Positions 1-6,219 of a DNA stretch of 14,303 nt are shown one piece after another. The notes beneath the pieces are model-generated. The model was not told the origin of the DNA. It saw nothing but the letters and a program-made list of their open reading frames with translations, and did not search any database. This DNA comes from Bacillota bacterium (lineage in GTDB: Bacteria > Bacillota > Clostridia > Monoglobales > Firm-18). The translations under genes were made by a program, and so were the position numbers. The first letter of the stretch is position 1; each line of letters opens with the position of its first letter. Location of the stretch: positions 1-14,303 of the forward strand of contig JALOAJ010000048.1 in NCBI GenBank assembly GCA_023228885.1. Reading direction: 5' to 3'.

Positions 1-1
1 C

Positions 2-475
2 TATGCTTTTAAAGCAAGCCTTGATACCTTTAGCCACTTCGTAATATATACCGCATTAGGCGCGTCGTCAACCTGTTATTTTGATAATGTCAAGATTTAT
101 AAAACCAAAGCGCCGTCTCCCGTTGAGATTGTAAGTTTGGAGTTCACCGACGAATTGGAGGGTGTCGGCAATCCCATAGATACATTGGCGGGCGCCGAAG
201 CTGTTTGGGCCTCTTTGACTGCAAAAAATTATTTGCCCATAGAGCAGAAGGTAGCATGCATTATGGCTTTATATAATGCGGCAAATAAGGTGCAAATCGT
301 TCAGGTACAGGAAAAATATGCGGATGCGGGAAGTGAAATACCTTTTGAGATGGGATTTGGGCTGCCTACGGATGATGATTTGACAGGATACTTTGTAAAA
401 GTCTTTTTATGGGATGGGATACAAAGCATGATTCCGTTTGTAAAACCACAGGAAGTGCCAAAGTCAGACAATTAG
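2..475 (+). CDS. C-terminal end of a secreted multidomain protein (5' truncated by window edge)
   Basis: The frame is open from base 2 to the TAA at 473-475 (157 codons visible), so the start lies outside the window; the TTG at 137 is only an internal codon. The first ~35 residues end in a beta-strand pattern (CYFDNVKIYKT) that resembles the last strands of carbohydrate-binding or LamG-like beta sandwiches. The last ~25 residues (YFVKVFLWDGIQSMIPF) match the short beta-rich tail common at the end of large clostridial surface glycosidases and SLH proteins. What lies between is not recognised. The two following genes act on fucose and probably sialic-acid-like sugars, so a secreted glycan-binding or glycan-degrading enzyme is a reasonable inference, but no catalytic domain is visible here. 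Confidence 0.75.
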   Translation, partial: YAFKASLDTFSHFVIYTALGASSTCYFDNVKIYKTKAPSPVEIVSLEFTDELEGVGNPIDTLAGAEAVWASLTAKNYLPIEQKVACIMALYNAANKVQIVQVQEKYADAGSEIPFEMGFGLPTDDDLTGYFVKVFLWDGIQSMIPFVKPQEVPKSDN

Positions 476-486
476 TTATCAAGGAT

Positions 487-514
487 ATTGACGAAGAATC
501 AGTTCTTCGTCAAT
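487..514 (+). terminator. Perfect 12-bp hairpin between the surface protein and the fucosidase gene
   Basis: ATTGACGAAGAA, a four-base loop TCAG, then TTCTTCGTCAAT. The stem is perfect, but it is followed by GTCCTGCCC instead of a T tract, so it is not a textbook intrinsic terminator. It may attenuate read-through, stabilise the 3' end of the upstream message, or be a protein-binding palindrome upstream of the fucosidase. Confidence 0.5.
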
Positions 515-569
515 GTCCTGCCCATGGATTATTAATTACTAAGATTTGTACAGGAAGGACACATTGTAT

Positions 570-1796
570 ATGCTTTTTAATACACGAAGATTTGGATTGT
601 TTGTACATTGGGGGCTGTATTCCATCCCTGCATGGCATGAGCAAATTCAATGGAGAATGGACATGCCCAAAGAGGAATATGTGTTGTTGAAAGAAAAATT
701 CAACCCTGTTGCCTTTGACCCTTGCAGGTGGATTGATGCCGCTGAGGCGGCAGGTATGCAGTATTTATGTTTTACAACCAAGCATCATGATGGCTTTTGT
801 ATGTGGGATACCAAGTTTACCGATTACAACATTATGAACACGCCTTGGGGTAAAGATGCTTTGAAGATGATAGCCGATGCTTGCCATGAAAGAAATTTCG
901 GTTTACATTTATATTATTCCAATCCCGATTGGCATCATCCCAATGCTGTAAACCAAGGCGGAAATCATCAATTGCTTCGGCAAAATAAGGGTGATGAGCC
1001 GGATGAAGATAAATATATTGAATATATCAAAAATCAGGTAAACGAGCTTTGCAGCAATTATGGAAAAATTGATGCATTATTTTGGGACATTCCTCAAAGC
1101 AGGTACGAACCGTCTATCAATCAGCTTGTACGCACATTGCAGCCCGGCATACTAATTAACGACCGGGGTTATGATAAGGGCGATTACGATACACCGGAAC
1201 GTACTGTACCGGAAGGGAAAAGGTTTTCGCGTTACACGGAGGCATGCCAATCTATCGGCAGGCAAAGCTGGGGCTATCGGGAAGATGAGGACTATTATTC
1301 CAATAAGTTTTTAATGCAAAGTATCGACAAGATTATGGCTATGGGCGGTAATTATTTGTTAAATGTAGGGCCAAAGGCAGATGGAGCGCTACCAAAGCAG
1401 GCATTGGATATATTGGAAACGCTGGGCAGTTGGTATAACCGTGTGAAGGAGGCATTTGAGGGAACAACGCCGATTTCGAGTTTGTTTGACCGAGACGATT
1501 GTATGTTTACAAGAAACGGAAATGTTTTATATATCCATTTCTATAAAAGTCCTCAAAGCGCAGGGCTGCTGTTAAATCCGCTTGTTACCGAGCCGATTTG
1601 CGTTACGGTTCTAAATAACGGTAAAAAATTGGACGCAAAGGTAGAAAGAATCCCTGTGTTTAGTATGCCGCACAGTGAGCAAAAGGAGTGCTTGAGAGTT
1701 AAAAAAATTCCGGCAAATGAGTTGATTGATGAGGTTATTATTTTAAAATTAGAGTTTGAAAATTTAGACAGGGCCTTGTCCTTATGCGGCTTATGA
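570..1796 (+). CDS. Alpha-L-fucosidase, glycoside hydrolase family 29
   Basis: A GH29 enzyme that would release terminal alpha-L-fucose from glycans by a retaining mechanism. Visible family signatures, numbered from ATG 570: RFGLFVHWGLYSIPAWHE (residues 7-24, substrate-binding His14), KHHDGFCMWD (71-80, His72/His73), and IDALFWD (168-174) whose Asp173 is the expected nucleophile. The family's MGGNYLLNVGP block is at 258-268. The acid/base Glu is poorly conserved in GH29 and was not assigned. After about residue 300 comes a short beta domain. The 408 aa length is normal for the bacterial family. Start choice: AGGAAGG at 552-558 serves ATG 570 or TTG 564; a TTG at 546 would place that site inside the gene. 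There is no signal peptide, so it is probably cytoplasmic. It lies 74 bases before the sialidase-like gene, probably in one operon. Confidence 0.88.
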   Translation: MLFNTRRFGLFVHWGLYSIPAWHEQIQWRMDMPKEEYVLLKEKFNPVAFDPCRWIDAAEAAGMQYLCFTTKHHDGFCMWDTKFTDYNIMNTPWGKDALKMIADACHERNFGLHLYYSNPDWHHPNAVNQGGNHQLLRQNKGDEPDEDKYIEYIKNQVNELCSNYGKIDALFWDIPQSRYEPSINQLVRTLQPGILINDRGYDKGDYDTPERTVPEGKRFSRYTEACQSIGRQSWGYREDEDYYSNKFLMQSIDKIMAMGGNYLLNVGPKADGALPKQALDILETLGSWYNRVKEAFEGTTPISSLFDRDDCMFTRNGNVLYIHFYKSPQSAGLLLNPLVTEPICVTVLNNGKKLDAKVERIPVFSMPHSEQKECLRVKKIPANELIDEVIILKLEFENLDRALSLCGL

Positions 1797-1870
1797 TGGC
1801 TAAGAAGCAGAGAAACAAAGAAAAGAATTTTAAAAAATGAACTGTATGTAGATGGGGAAAGGGTGATGTA

Positions 1871-3652
1871 ATGGCAAAAAAGGTTGAAATTTCTGACCAT
1901 AGCTTAACGAGCTTTACAGAAGATAAAACAGACGAACGGTGGATTAAAACGGGTTTTATTATTCCTGCAAAATATTATGTTGACCAACCGTTCGTGGTAA
2001 AAACAAATGACAACAACTGGCTTTGTGTGGCTACTACGGGGGATTCTCATGAGGGCAGCTCTGGTCAGCACATTATATCCCTTCGTTCATCCGATTGCGG
2101 CAAAACATGGACGGATTTTGCAGATGTGGAACCGCCTGATGGCGTGGAATCATCATATGCAGTTTTACTTAAAACGGAATACGGGAGAATTTATTGCTTT
2201 TATAATCATAATACCGATAATATCCGCTCTGTTAAGGCGGACAGTCCGCCTTATCCTGATGGGTATTGCAAGCGTGTGGACAGTTTGGGATACTTTGTGT
2301 TTAAATATTCGGATGATAACGGCAAGACATGGAGCAGTAGCCGTTATAACATTCCGACTCGAGAATTCAAAATTGACAGAACCAATGCCGATAAAGGGAA
2401 AATACGCTATTTTTGGAATGTAGGCAAGCCATTTGTTCATAACAAAGATGCTTTTGTTCCCCTTTCTAAAGTTGGAGGATTCGGCAAAGGGTTTTTTACA
2501 AGCAGTGAAGGCATTTTGCTTAAAAGCTGTAATATTATGTGGGAAAAAGACCCGAAAAAAATCACTTGGGAAACTTTGCCGAACGGCGATATAGGGCTTC
2601 GCGCCCCGTCGGGCGGCGGCAGAATTTCGGAGGAGCACAGCTATGTTGTATTGTCGGACGGCAGTTTTTATGCAAACTACCGAACGATAGACGGACACCC
2701 TGTCGAAACATACAGCCGTGACGGAGGATACACTTGGGAAGAGCCTTGTTACAAGAAGTATGCAGACGGCAGGCTTTTTAAAAACCCACGGAGCGCAAAT
2801 TTTGTGTGGAAATGTCAAAATGGAAAATACCTATATTGGTTTAATAATCATAGCGGCAGAGGTTACGAGGACAGAAACCCTGCTTGGATAAGCGCGGGGG
2901 TGGAGATTGACACTCCGAAAGGCAAAGCGATTTCTTGGTCGCAACCCGAGATATTGCTTTACGCAGATGACCCATTTATAAGAATGAGTTACCCTGACTT
3001 GATCGAAGAAGATGGATTTTATTACATTACCGAAACACAAAAAAACATAGCAAGAACTCACAAATTTGATGGTAGTTGGTTCAATAAAATGTGGGACAGC
3101 TTAAAAGGGGAATACTCCTTGCCAAATGACGGCGTAAAGCTTGCCAATAATTCCAAAATGGTTTATATAAAGGAGTTTTTAATCATGGATAACACAAAAC
3201 ATGGTTATGGCGCCAAAAAGACCAGAAGCGGTTTTACACTTGAATTTGTCGTAGGAAATATTAAAAGCGGCGATATTCTTTTTGATACAACCACCTACAT
3301 CGGCGGCATTTTGGTTAATGTTACAGCCGATAATGCCATAAGGATAAAACTGGGCGACGGTCGCTCGCAAAATGTGTGGGAAAGCGATAAAGGAAAGCAA
3401 ATTGCAGATGGCACGCATATATGCATTGTTGTTGACGGAGGACCGGGAATTATATCTTTTGTTATAAACGGGAGGTTTTGCGATGGAGGCGAAAAACGCC
3501 AGTTTGGGTTTGGACATTTCAGCCTTTATGATGTTAATGGGGCTGATACCGTTAAGCTCGGAAAGTGTGTAAACAGATGTGTGATTTATAAAAGAGCTAT
3601 TAAAAATTTTGAGGCGTTTGGTCTTGCGACAGGGGCAAAACTGCCGTTGTAA
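1871..3652 (+). CDS. BNR/Asp-box sialidase-like protein with C-terminal LamG-like domain
   Basis: Three clear Asp boxes (SxDxGxTW) lie at residues 73-80 (SSDCGKTW), 147-154 (SDDNGKTW) and 282-289 (SRDGGYTW), as in six-bladed sialidase propellers spanning about residues 30-400. Residues ~438-585 read as a concanavalin/LamG-like beta sandwich. The N-terminal FRIP motif of classical GH33 sialidases is not evident (the nearest text is GFIIPAKYYVDQPF), so hydrolysis of sialic acid is likely but not certain; many proteins of this layout are annotated simply as sialidase family. There is no signal peptide, which suggests an intracellular exo-glycosidase paired with the upstream fucosidase. The GGGGAAAGGGTGATG stretch just upstream gives a good ribosome site for ATG 1871. 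Length is 593 aa. Confidence 0.78.
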   Translation: MAKKVEISDHSLTSFTEDKTDERWIKTGFIIPAKYYVDQPFVVKTNDNNWLCVATTGDSHEGSSGQHIISLRSSDCGKTWTDFADVEPPDGVESSYAVLLKTEYGRIYCFYNHNTDNIRSVKADSPPYPDGYCKRVDSLGYFVFKYSDDNGKTWSSSRYNIPTREFKIDRTNADKGKIRYFWNVGKPFVHNKDAFVPLSKVGGFGKGFFTSSEGILLKSCNIMWEKDPKKITWETLPNGDIGLRAPSGGGRISEEHSYVVLSDGSFYANYRTIDGHPVETYSRDGGYTWEEPCYKKYADGRLFKNPRSANFVWKCQNGKYLYWFNNHSGRGYEDRNPAWISAGVEIDTPKGKAISWSQPEILLYADDPFIRMSYPDLIEEDGFYYITETQKNIARTHKFDGSWFNKMWDSLKGEYSLPNDGVKLANNSKMVYIKEFLIMDNTKHGYGAKKTRSGFTLEFVVGNIKSGDILFDTTTYIGGILVNVTADNAIRIKLGDGRSQNVWESDKGKQIADGTHICIVVDGGPGIISFVINGRFCDGGEKRQFGFGHFSLYDVNGADTVKLGKCVNRCVIYKRAIKNFEAFGLATGAKLPL

Positions 3653-3693
3653 CCGCAGGAAACTATGGTTTAGAAATTGAAAATGCTGTCTTT

Positions 3694-3742
3694 ACAAAAC
3701 AACTTTTTTGTGACATAGTCACTTTATAAAAAGTTGTTTTGT
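3694..3742 (+). terminator. Nested 49-base palindrome after the sialidase-like gene
   Basis: The outer arms ACAAAACAACTTTTT (3694-3708) and AAAAAGTTGTTTTGT (3728-3742) are perfect 15-bp complements. Between them sits an inner hairpin, GTGAC-ATA-GTCAC (3710-3722). It lies 41 bases after the stop codon and is followed by AT-rich sequence, so it probably ends the glycosidase operon. Confidence 0.6.
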
Positions 3743-3772
3743 GATATTATATTTAAAATAAATGAATTAATA

Positions 3773-3799
3773 TTGATTTTAATTTAAAGTCAGTATAAA
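3773..3799 (+). promoter_or_regulatory. Possible promoter of the ferritin-OsmC unit
   Basis: TTGATT (3773-3778) and TATAAA (3794-3799) are separated by 15 bases, which is shorter than the usual 17. It is the best sigma-A-like pair before the ferritin gene but weak. No Fur or PerR operator was recognised. Confidence 0.3.
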
Positions 3800-3842
3800 A
3801 TCGTTTTGTAACGGTAAAATATAAGTTTAGGAGGTCTTTACG

Positions 3843-4322
3843 ATGAGCAAGCTATACGATGATTTAAACGAGCAAATGAACTTCGAGTTGGAATCTGCAT
3901 ATATTTATGCAACAATATCATCTTATTTAGATGATATGAACATGAAGGGCATGGTACATTATATTGACAGCCAAGTAATCGAAGAAACAGAGCACGCAAA
4001 ACGAATTAAAGCTTTTCTTCAAGATGTGGGGTATCGGGTAAAGTACCGTCCCTTAAACCCCGGTGATGGTAATTTCGCGTCCATTGAAGATGCTTTTCAA
4101 AAGGCGCTTGCGCATGAAAAGGTTGTAACGGCGCGCATTCACAATTTGGCGGATGCAGCCAAGGAATTAGGAGACCATAGGGCGCTAAATTTGCTTGCAT
4201 GGTTTGTGGATGAACAAATTGAAGAAGAAGATACCTTTGGCGCTATTGTTGAACGGCTTGGAAGAATCGGCAATAGTTGGAACGGCTTATATGCGCTTGA
4301 CAAAGAGCTTTCTAAAAGATAA
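3843..4322 (+). CDS. ftnA: Non-haem ferritin, iron storage
   Basis: A 159 aa four-helix bundle of normal bacterial ferritin length. The protein would assemble into a cage that oxidises Fe(II) and stores the mineral, protecting the cytoplasm from iron-driven radicals. The ferroxidase ligands are visible: Glu17 (NFELESAY), Glu48 and His51 (IEETEH), Glu92 (HEK), and Gln125/Glu128 (DEQIEEE). No haem-ligand Met typical of bacterioferritin was identified. The start ATG 3843 follows a strong site (TAGGAGGTC) eight bases upstream. It is followed after 38 bases by an OsmC-like gene on the same strand with no terminator between, so the two are probably co-transcribed as an iron/oxidative stress unit. 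The symbol follows family resemblance. Confidence 0.92.
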   Translation: MSKLYDDLNEQMNFELESAYIYATISSYLDDMNMKGMVHYIDSQVIEETEHAKRIKAFLQDVGYRVKYRPLNPGDGNFASIEDAFQKALAHEKVVTARIHNLADAAKELGDHRALNLLAWFVDEQIEEEDTFGAIVERLGRIGNSWNGLYALDKELSKR

Positions 4323-4360
4323 GCGAACAATATAAATAAAAAACAAGGAGGAATTTTATT

Positions 4361-4795
4361 ATGTCTGTTGTAAAGTTTTCTGTAACATCAAAAAGCGAGA
4401 ACCCCACAAAAACGGTAGTTGACACAGGAAGTTTCAAAATGATTATTGACGAGCCAAAAGGGCTGGGTGGAACTGACGAAGGGGCAAACCCTGTTGAATT
4501 TGTGTTGGGCGCTCTTTCGGGCTGCTTGAATGTTGTTGGACACATGATAGCAAAGGAAATGGGATTTAATTTGGAAGGTTTGGAGTTTGTTGTCGAAGGC
4601 GACCTTGACCCTGCTAAATTCCAAGGGGCAACATCAGACGGCAGGGCGGGCTTTTCGGAGATACGCGCATCGGTAATTGCAAAAACAGATGCCGACGACG
4701 CCGTTTTACAGCAATGGCTGGCAAAGGTTGAAGAAAGATGCCCTGTAAGCGATAATTTATCAAACACTACGCCGGTAAAAATTACACTCGGATAA
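4361..4795 (+). CDS. OsmC/Ohr-family peroxiredoxin-like protein
   Basis: A 144 aa protein of the OsmC fold. Members are thiol peroxidases that reduce organic hydroperoxides with a pair of cysteines. Both expected cysteines are present: Cys55 in the helix ALSGCLNVVG and Cys127 in ERCPVSDNL; the supporting NPVEFVLGAL segment is at residues 43-52. The preserved pair argues for activity, but whether it belongs to the Ohr, OsmC or YhfA-like branch cannot be decided by eye. The AAGGAGGAA site fixes ATG 4361. It follows ferritin by 38 bases and probably shares its transcript, which fits a common role against oxidative damage. Confidence 0.88.
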   Translation: MSVVKFSVTSKSENPTKTVVDTGSFKMIIDEPKGLGGTDEGANPVEFVLGALSGCLNVVGHMIAKEMGFNLEGLEFVVEGDLDPAKFQGATSDGRAGFSEIRASVIAKTDADDAVLQQWLAKVEERCPVSDNLSNTTPVKITLG

Positions 4796-4826
4796 ATGTC
4801 ATCCTAAAGAAAAACAATTATAAATT

Positions 4827-4856
4827 AACGCCCACACTATTATTAGTGTGGGCGTT
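4827..4856. repeat. 30-bp perfect hairpin, copy 1 (identical to 5800-5829)
   Basis: AACGCCCACACTA, a TTAT loop, then TAGTGTGGGCGTT: a 13-bp perfect GC-rich stem 31 bases after the OsmC-like stop. It is followed on the plus strand by GCAGTTTGG, a poor U tract, but on the minus strand by a T-rich run. It can act as a terminator. The same 30 bases recur after the HEPN gene. Confidence 0.85.
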
Positions 4857-4905
4857 GCAGTTTGGATAAACATATAACATCTTTTGTTTAGATTTACAAA
4901 AAGAC

Positions 4906-4934
4906 TTGAAATGAAGGCGATTTTTATGTATAAT
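4906..4934 (+). promoter_or_regulatory. Sigma-A promoter of the nucleotidyltransferase-HEPN pair
   Basis: TTGAAA (4906-4911), exactly 17 bases, then TATAAT (4929-4934). This is close to consensus and gives a transcript start near 4941 and a leader of ~110 bases before the first gene. Inside the leader is a 14-codon ORF (ATG 4977 to TAA 5021) behind GAAGAAGG, which may be a leader peptide or chance. Confidence 0.7.
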
Positions 4935-5051
4935 AATTACATAGAAGCAGTAGCAATTTTACTGGAAGAAGGAAAAATGGTTATTACTTTGTCGTATGGG
5001 GCAAACTTTCATGGAATTTAAAAGGCTATATCACATAAGGTGGTGGATTTA

Positions 5052-5342
5052 ATGTTAGAGCATATAACAAAGCAAATCATATCTTCATATTCGCCTGAAA
5101 AGATATTACTGTTTGGCTCGCAAGCCAAAGGCATATCTTCACCCCACAGCGATATCGATCTTTGTGTTGTTGCTACAACTTCCAATAAACGCAAGCTATT
5201 AACAGAGATGTATTATTCAATAGAGTCAGAAAAACCAATAGATATACTATTATACACTCCCCAAGAATGGGATGAGTGCATAGCTGATAAAACAAGTTTT
5301 GCCTATAAGATTAATCATGAGGGGGTAAGACTTTATGGCTGA
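5052..5342 (+). CDS. Minimal nucleotidyltransferase (MNT), likely partner or antitoxin of the HEPN protein
   Basis: A 96 aa protein of the DNA-polymerase-beta-like minimal nucleotidyltransferase family. It has the defining motif GSQAKG (residues 22-27) followed by SDIDL (33-37) with the metal-binding Asp34 and Asp36, and a third acidic residue, Asp64, in KPIDILL; all three look intact. In characterised MntA-HepT modules, such an enzyme adds AMP to the HEPN toxin and silences it; whether this protein does the same is inference. I chose ATG 5052 because AAGGTGGTGG (5037-5046) then forms the ribosome site; the GTG codons at 5040 and 5043 lie inside it. The stop overlaps the HEPN start by eight bases, which indicates translational coupling. 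Confidence 0.85.
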   Translation: MLEHITKQIISSYSPEKILLFGSQAKGISSPHSDIDLCVVATTSNKRKLLTEMYYSIESEKPIDILLYTPQEWDECIADKTSFAYKINHEGVRLYG

Positions 5343-5715
5343 TAGCACAAGACATTTAGATTGGTATGATAAGGCTGAAAAAGATTTAAAGGGCGCTCAA
5401 ATTTTATTCCGATATAAAGGAGATAATTCGCTCGTAGCCTTTCATTGTCAACAGGCTATTGAAAAGGCTTTTAAAGGGTATATTTTAAAGTATAGCCAAC
5501 AGTTAATAGAAGGTCACAGCTTGACTTATTTATGCAAGCAAGCAAGTAAGTTTGATGAAAAAGTTAATAGTTTTCTTAAAGATTGCGCATTTGTAAATCA
5601 ATTCTATATTGAAACACGATATCCGGCGGACTTGCCAACCGAAACAAGCGGTGAAGATGCTCAAGAATGCATTAAGGTTGCTGAAAAAGTAATCAATCAT
5701 ATAGCGCGAAATTAG
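5335..5715 (+). CDS. HEPN-domain protein, partner of the nucleotidyltransferase
   Basis: A 126 aa all-helical protein of the HEPN family (the PF05168-like branch). Typical features are WYDKAEKDLKGA at the N-terminus, FHCQQAIEKAFKGYI (residues 36-50), and YIETRYP (91-97) in the last third. HEPN proteins paired with MNT enzymes form toxin-antitoxin or defence-type modules in which HEPN is an RNase. The RX4-6H ribonuclease motif was not found: none of the arginines (Arg6, 26, 95, 125) has a His four to six residues after its following position. This protein may therefore be a non-nuclease HEPN that binds nucleotide or acts as a substrate-binding partner. Start ATG 5335 overlaps the previous gene and has GAGGGGG upstream. 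A second copy of the flanking hairpin lies 84 bases after the stop. Confidence 0.83.
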   Translation: MADSTRHLDWYDKAEKDLKGAQILFRYKGDNSLVAFHCQQAIEKAFKGYILKYSQQLIEGHSLTYLCKQASKFDEKVNSFLKDCAFVNQFYIETRYPADLPTETSGEDAQECIKVAEKVINHIARN

Positions 5716-5799
5716 GTAAAATCGAACAGAAATCAGTGCGATGTTTACAAATGAATATTTGCTAAAAAGTATTGATAGCTGACTTAAAACAAAATAACC

Positions 5800-5829
5800 A
5801 ACGCCCACACTATTATTAGTGTGGGCGTT
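5800..5829. terminator. 30-bp perfect hairpin, copy 2: bidirectional terminator between HEPN gene and rpmE
   Basis: This is identical in all 30 bases to 4827-4856 (13-bp stem, TTAT loop). On the plus strand it is followed by AGTTTTAAATATTTTT; on the minus strand by GGTTATTTTGTTTT. It can therefore end both the HEPN transcript and the converging rpmE transcript. Confidence 0.85.
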
Positions 5830-5843
5830 AGTTTTAAATATTT

Positions 5844-6053
5844 TTAGTTTTCATCAGACAGTCCAAAGCGCTTTTTAAACCTGTCAACACGGCCGCCTGT
5901 ATCCACAAGCTTTTGCTTACCGGTAAAAAACGGATGGCATTTGCTGCAAATTTCAATGCGAGAATCGCCTTTTGTGGATGCAGTTTCAATCACTTCGCCG
6001 CATGCGCATTTTATAGCAGCCGGCTTGTATTCCGGATGTATTCCCTTTTTCAT
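5844..6053 (-). CDS. rpmE: 50S ribosomal protein bL31 (zinc-binding type)
   Basis: A 69 aa protein with the bL31 hallmarks: start MKKGIHPEY, the segment CHPFFTGKQKLVDTGGRVDRF, and a C-terminal FKKRFG. The four zinc-ligand cysteines of the C+ form are present (Cys16, Cys18, Cys36, Cys39). It is therefore the zinc-dependent housekeeping version, which sits at the bridge between the ribosomal subunits. AGAGGTGA seven bases before ATG 6053 is the ribosome site. It has its own promoter (6183-6211) and a leader of ~120 bases, and it ends 15 bases before the bidirectional hairpin. Confidence 0.97.
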   Translation of the reverse strand: MKKGIHPEYKPAAIKCACGEVIETASTKGDSRIEICSKCHPFFTGKQKLVDTGGRVDRFKKRFGLSDEN

Positions 6054-6176
6054 TATATTTCACCTCTTTGCATTTCGTAACTTTAACACAGAAATTAAAT
6101 TATAAATTTTAATCTGTACGCCTGTGGGCGCGGGAGTTAATGCAATTTACCTAAAAATTCGCCCGCCCTCTCCATA
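6054..6176 (-). promoter_or_regulatory. Long 5' leader of rpmE, candidate L31 autoregulatory RNA
   Basis: About 120 bases separate the predicted transcript start from rpmE. On the minus strand the leader can form GCGGG/CCCGC, CGCC-CACA-GGCG, and an ACAGA...TCTGT helix extended by TTAAA/TTTAA after a two-base bulge. Ribosomal-protein leaders for L31 are known in Firmicutes. I did not match this one to a consensus, so the call is tentative. Confidence 0.35.
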
Positions 6177-6182
6177 GCATAA

Positions 6183-6211
6183 ATTATAGCATAAACTTTT
6201 TAACTTCGCAA
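6183..6211 (-). promoter_or_regulatory. Promoter of rpmE
   Basis: Read on the minus strand: TTGCGA (6211-6206), 17 bases, TATAAT (6188-6183). The TGC before TATAAT makes it an extended -10. The -10 sits inside a direct repeat of TTATGCTA. The -35 lies just past the stop codon of the cohesin-SLH gene, so no separate terminator fits between. Confidence 0.65.
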
Positions 6212-6219
6212 CCCTTTTT

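Noticed and set aside
546..569. TTG 546 as start of the fucosidase
   Set aside because: The Shine-Dalgarno sequence AGGAAGG lies downstream of it, inside the supposed gene; TTG 564 or ATG 570 fits better.
2165..2818. Long minus-strand open frame of 217 codons inside the sialidase-like gene
   Set aside because: It is opposite a clear coding frame with three Asp boxes; its product has no recognisable motif and no ribosome site was noted.
4827..5829. CRISPR array or inverted repeats of an insertion sequence
   Set aside because: There are only two copies of a self-complementary hairpin ~970 bases apart and no transposase between them.
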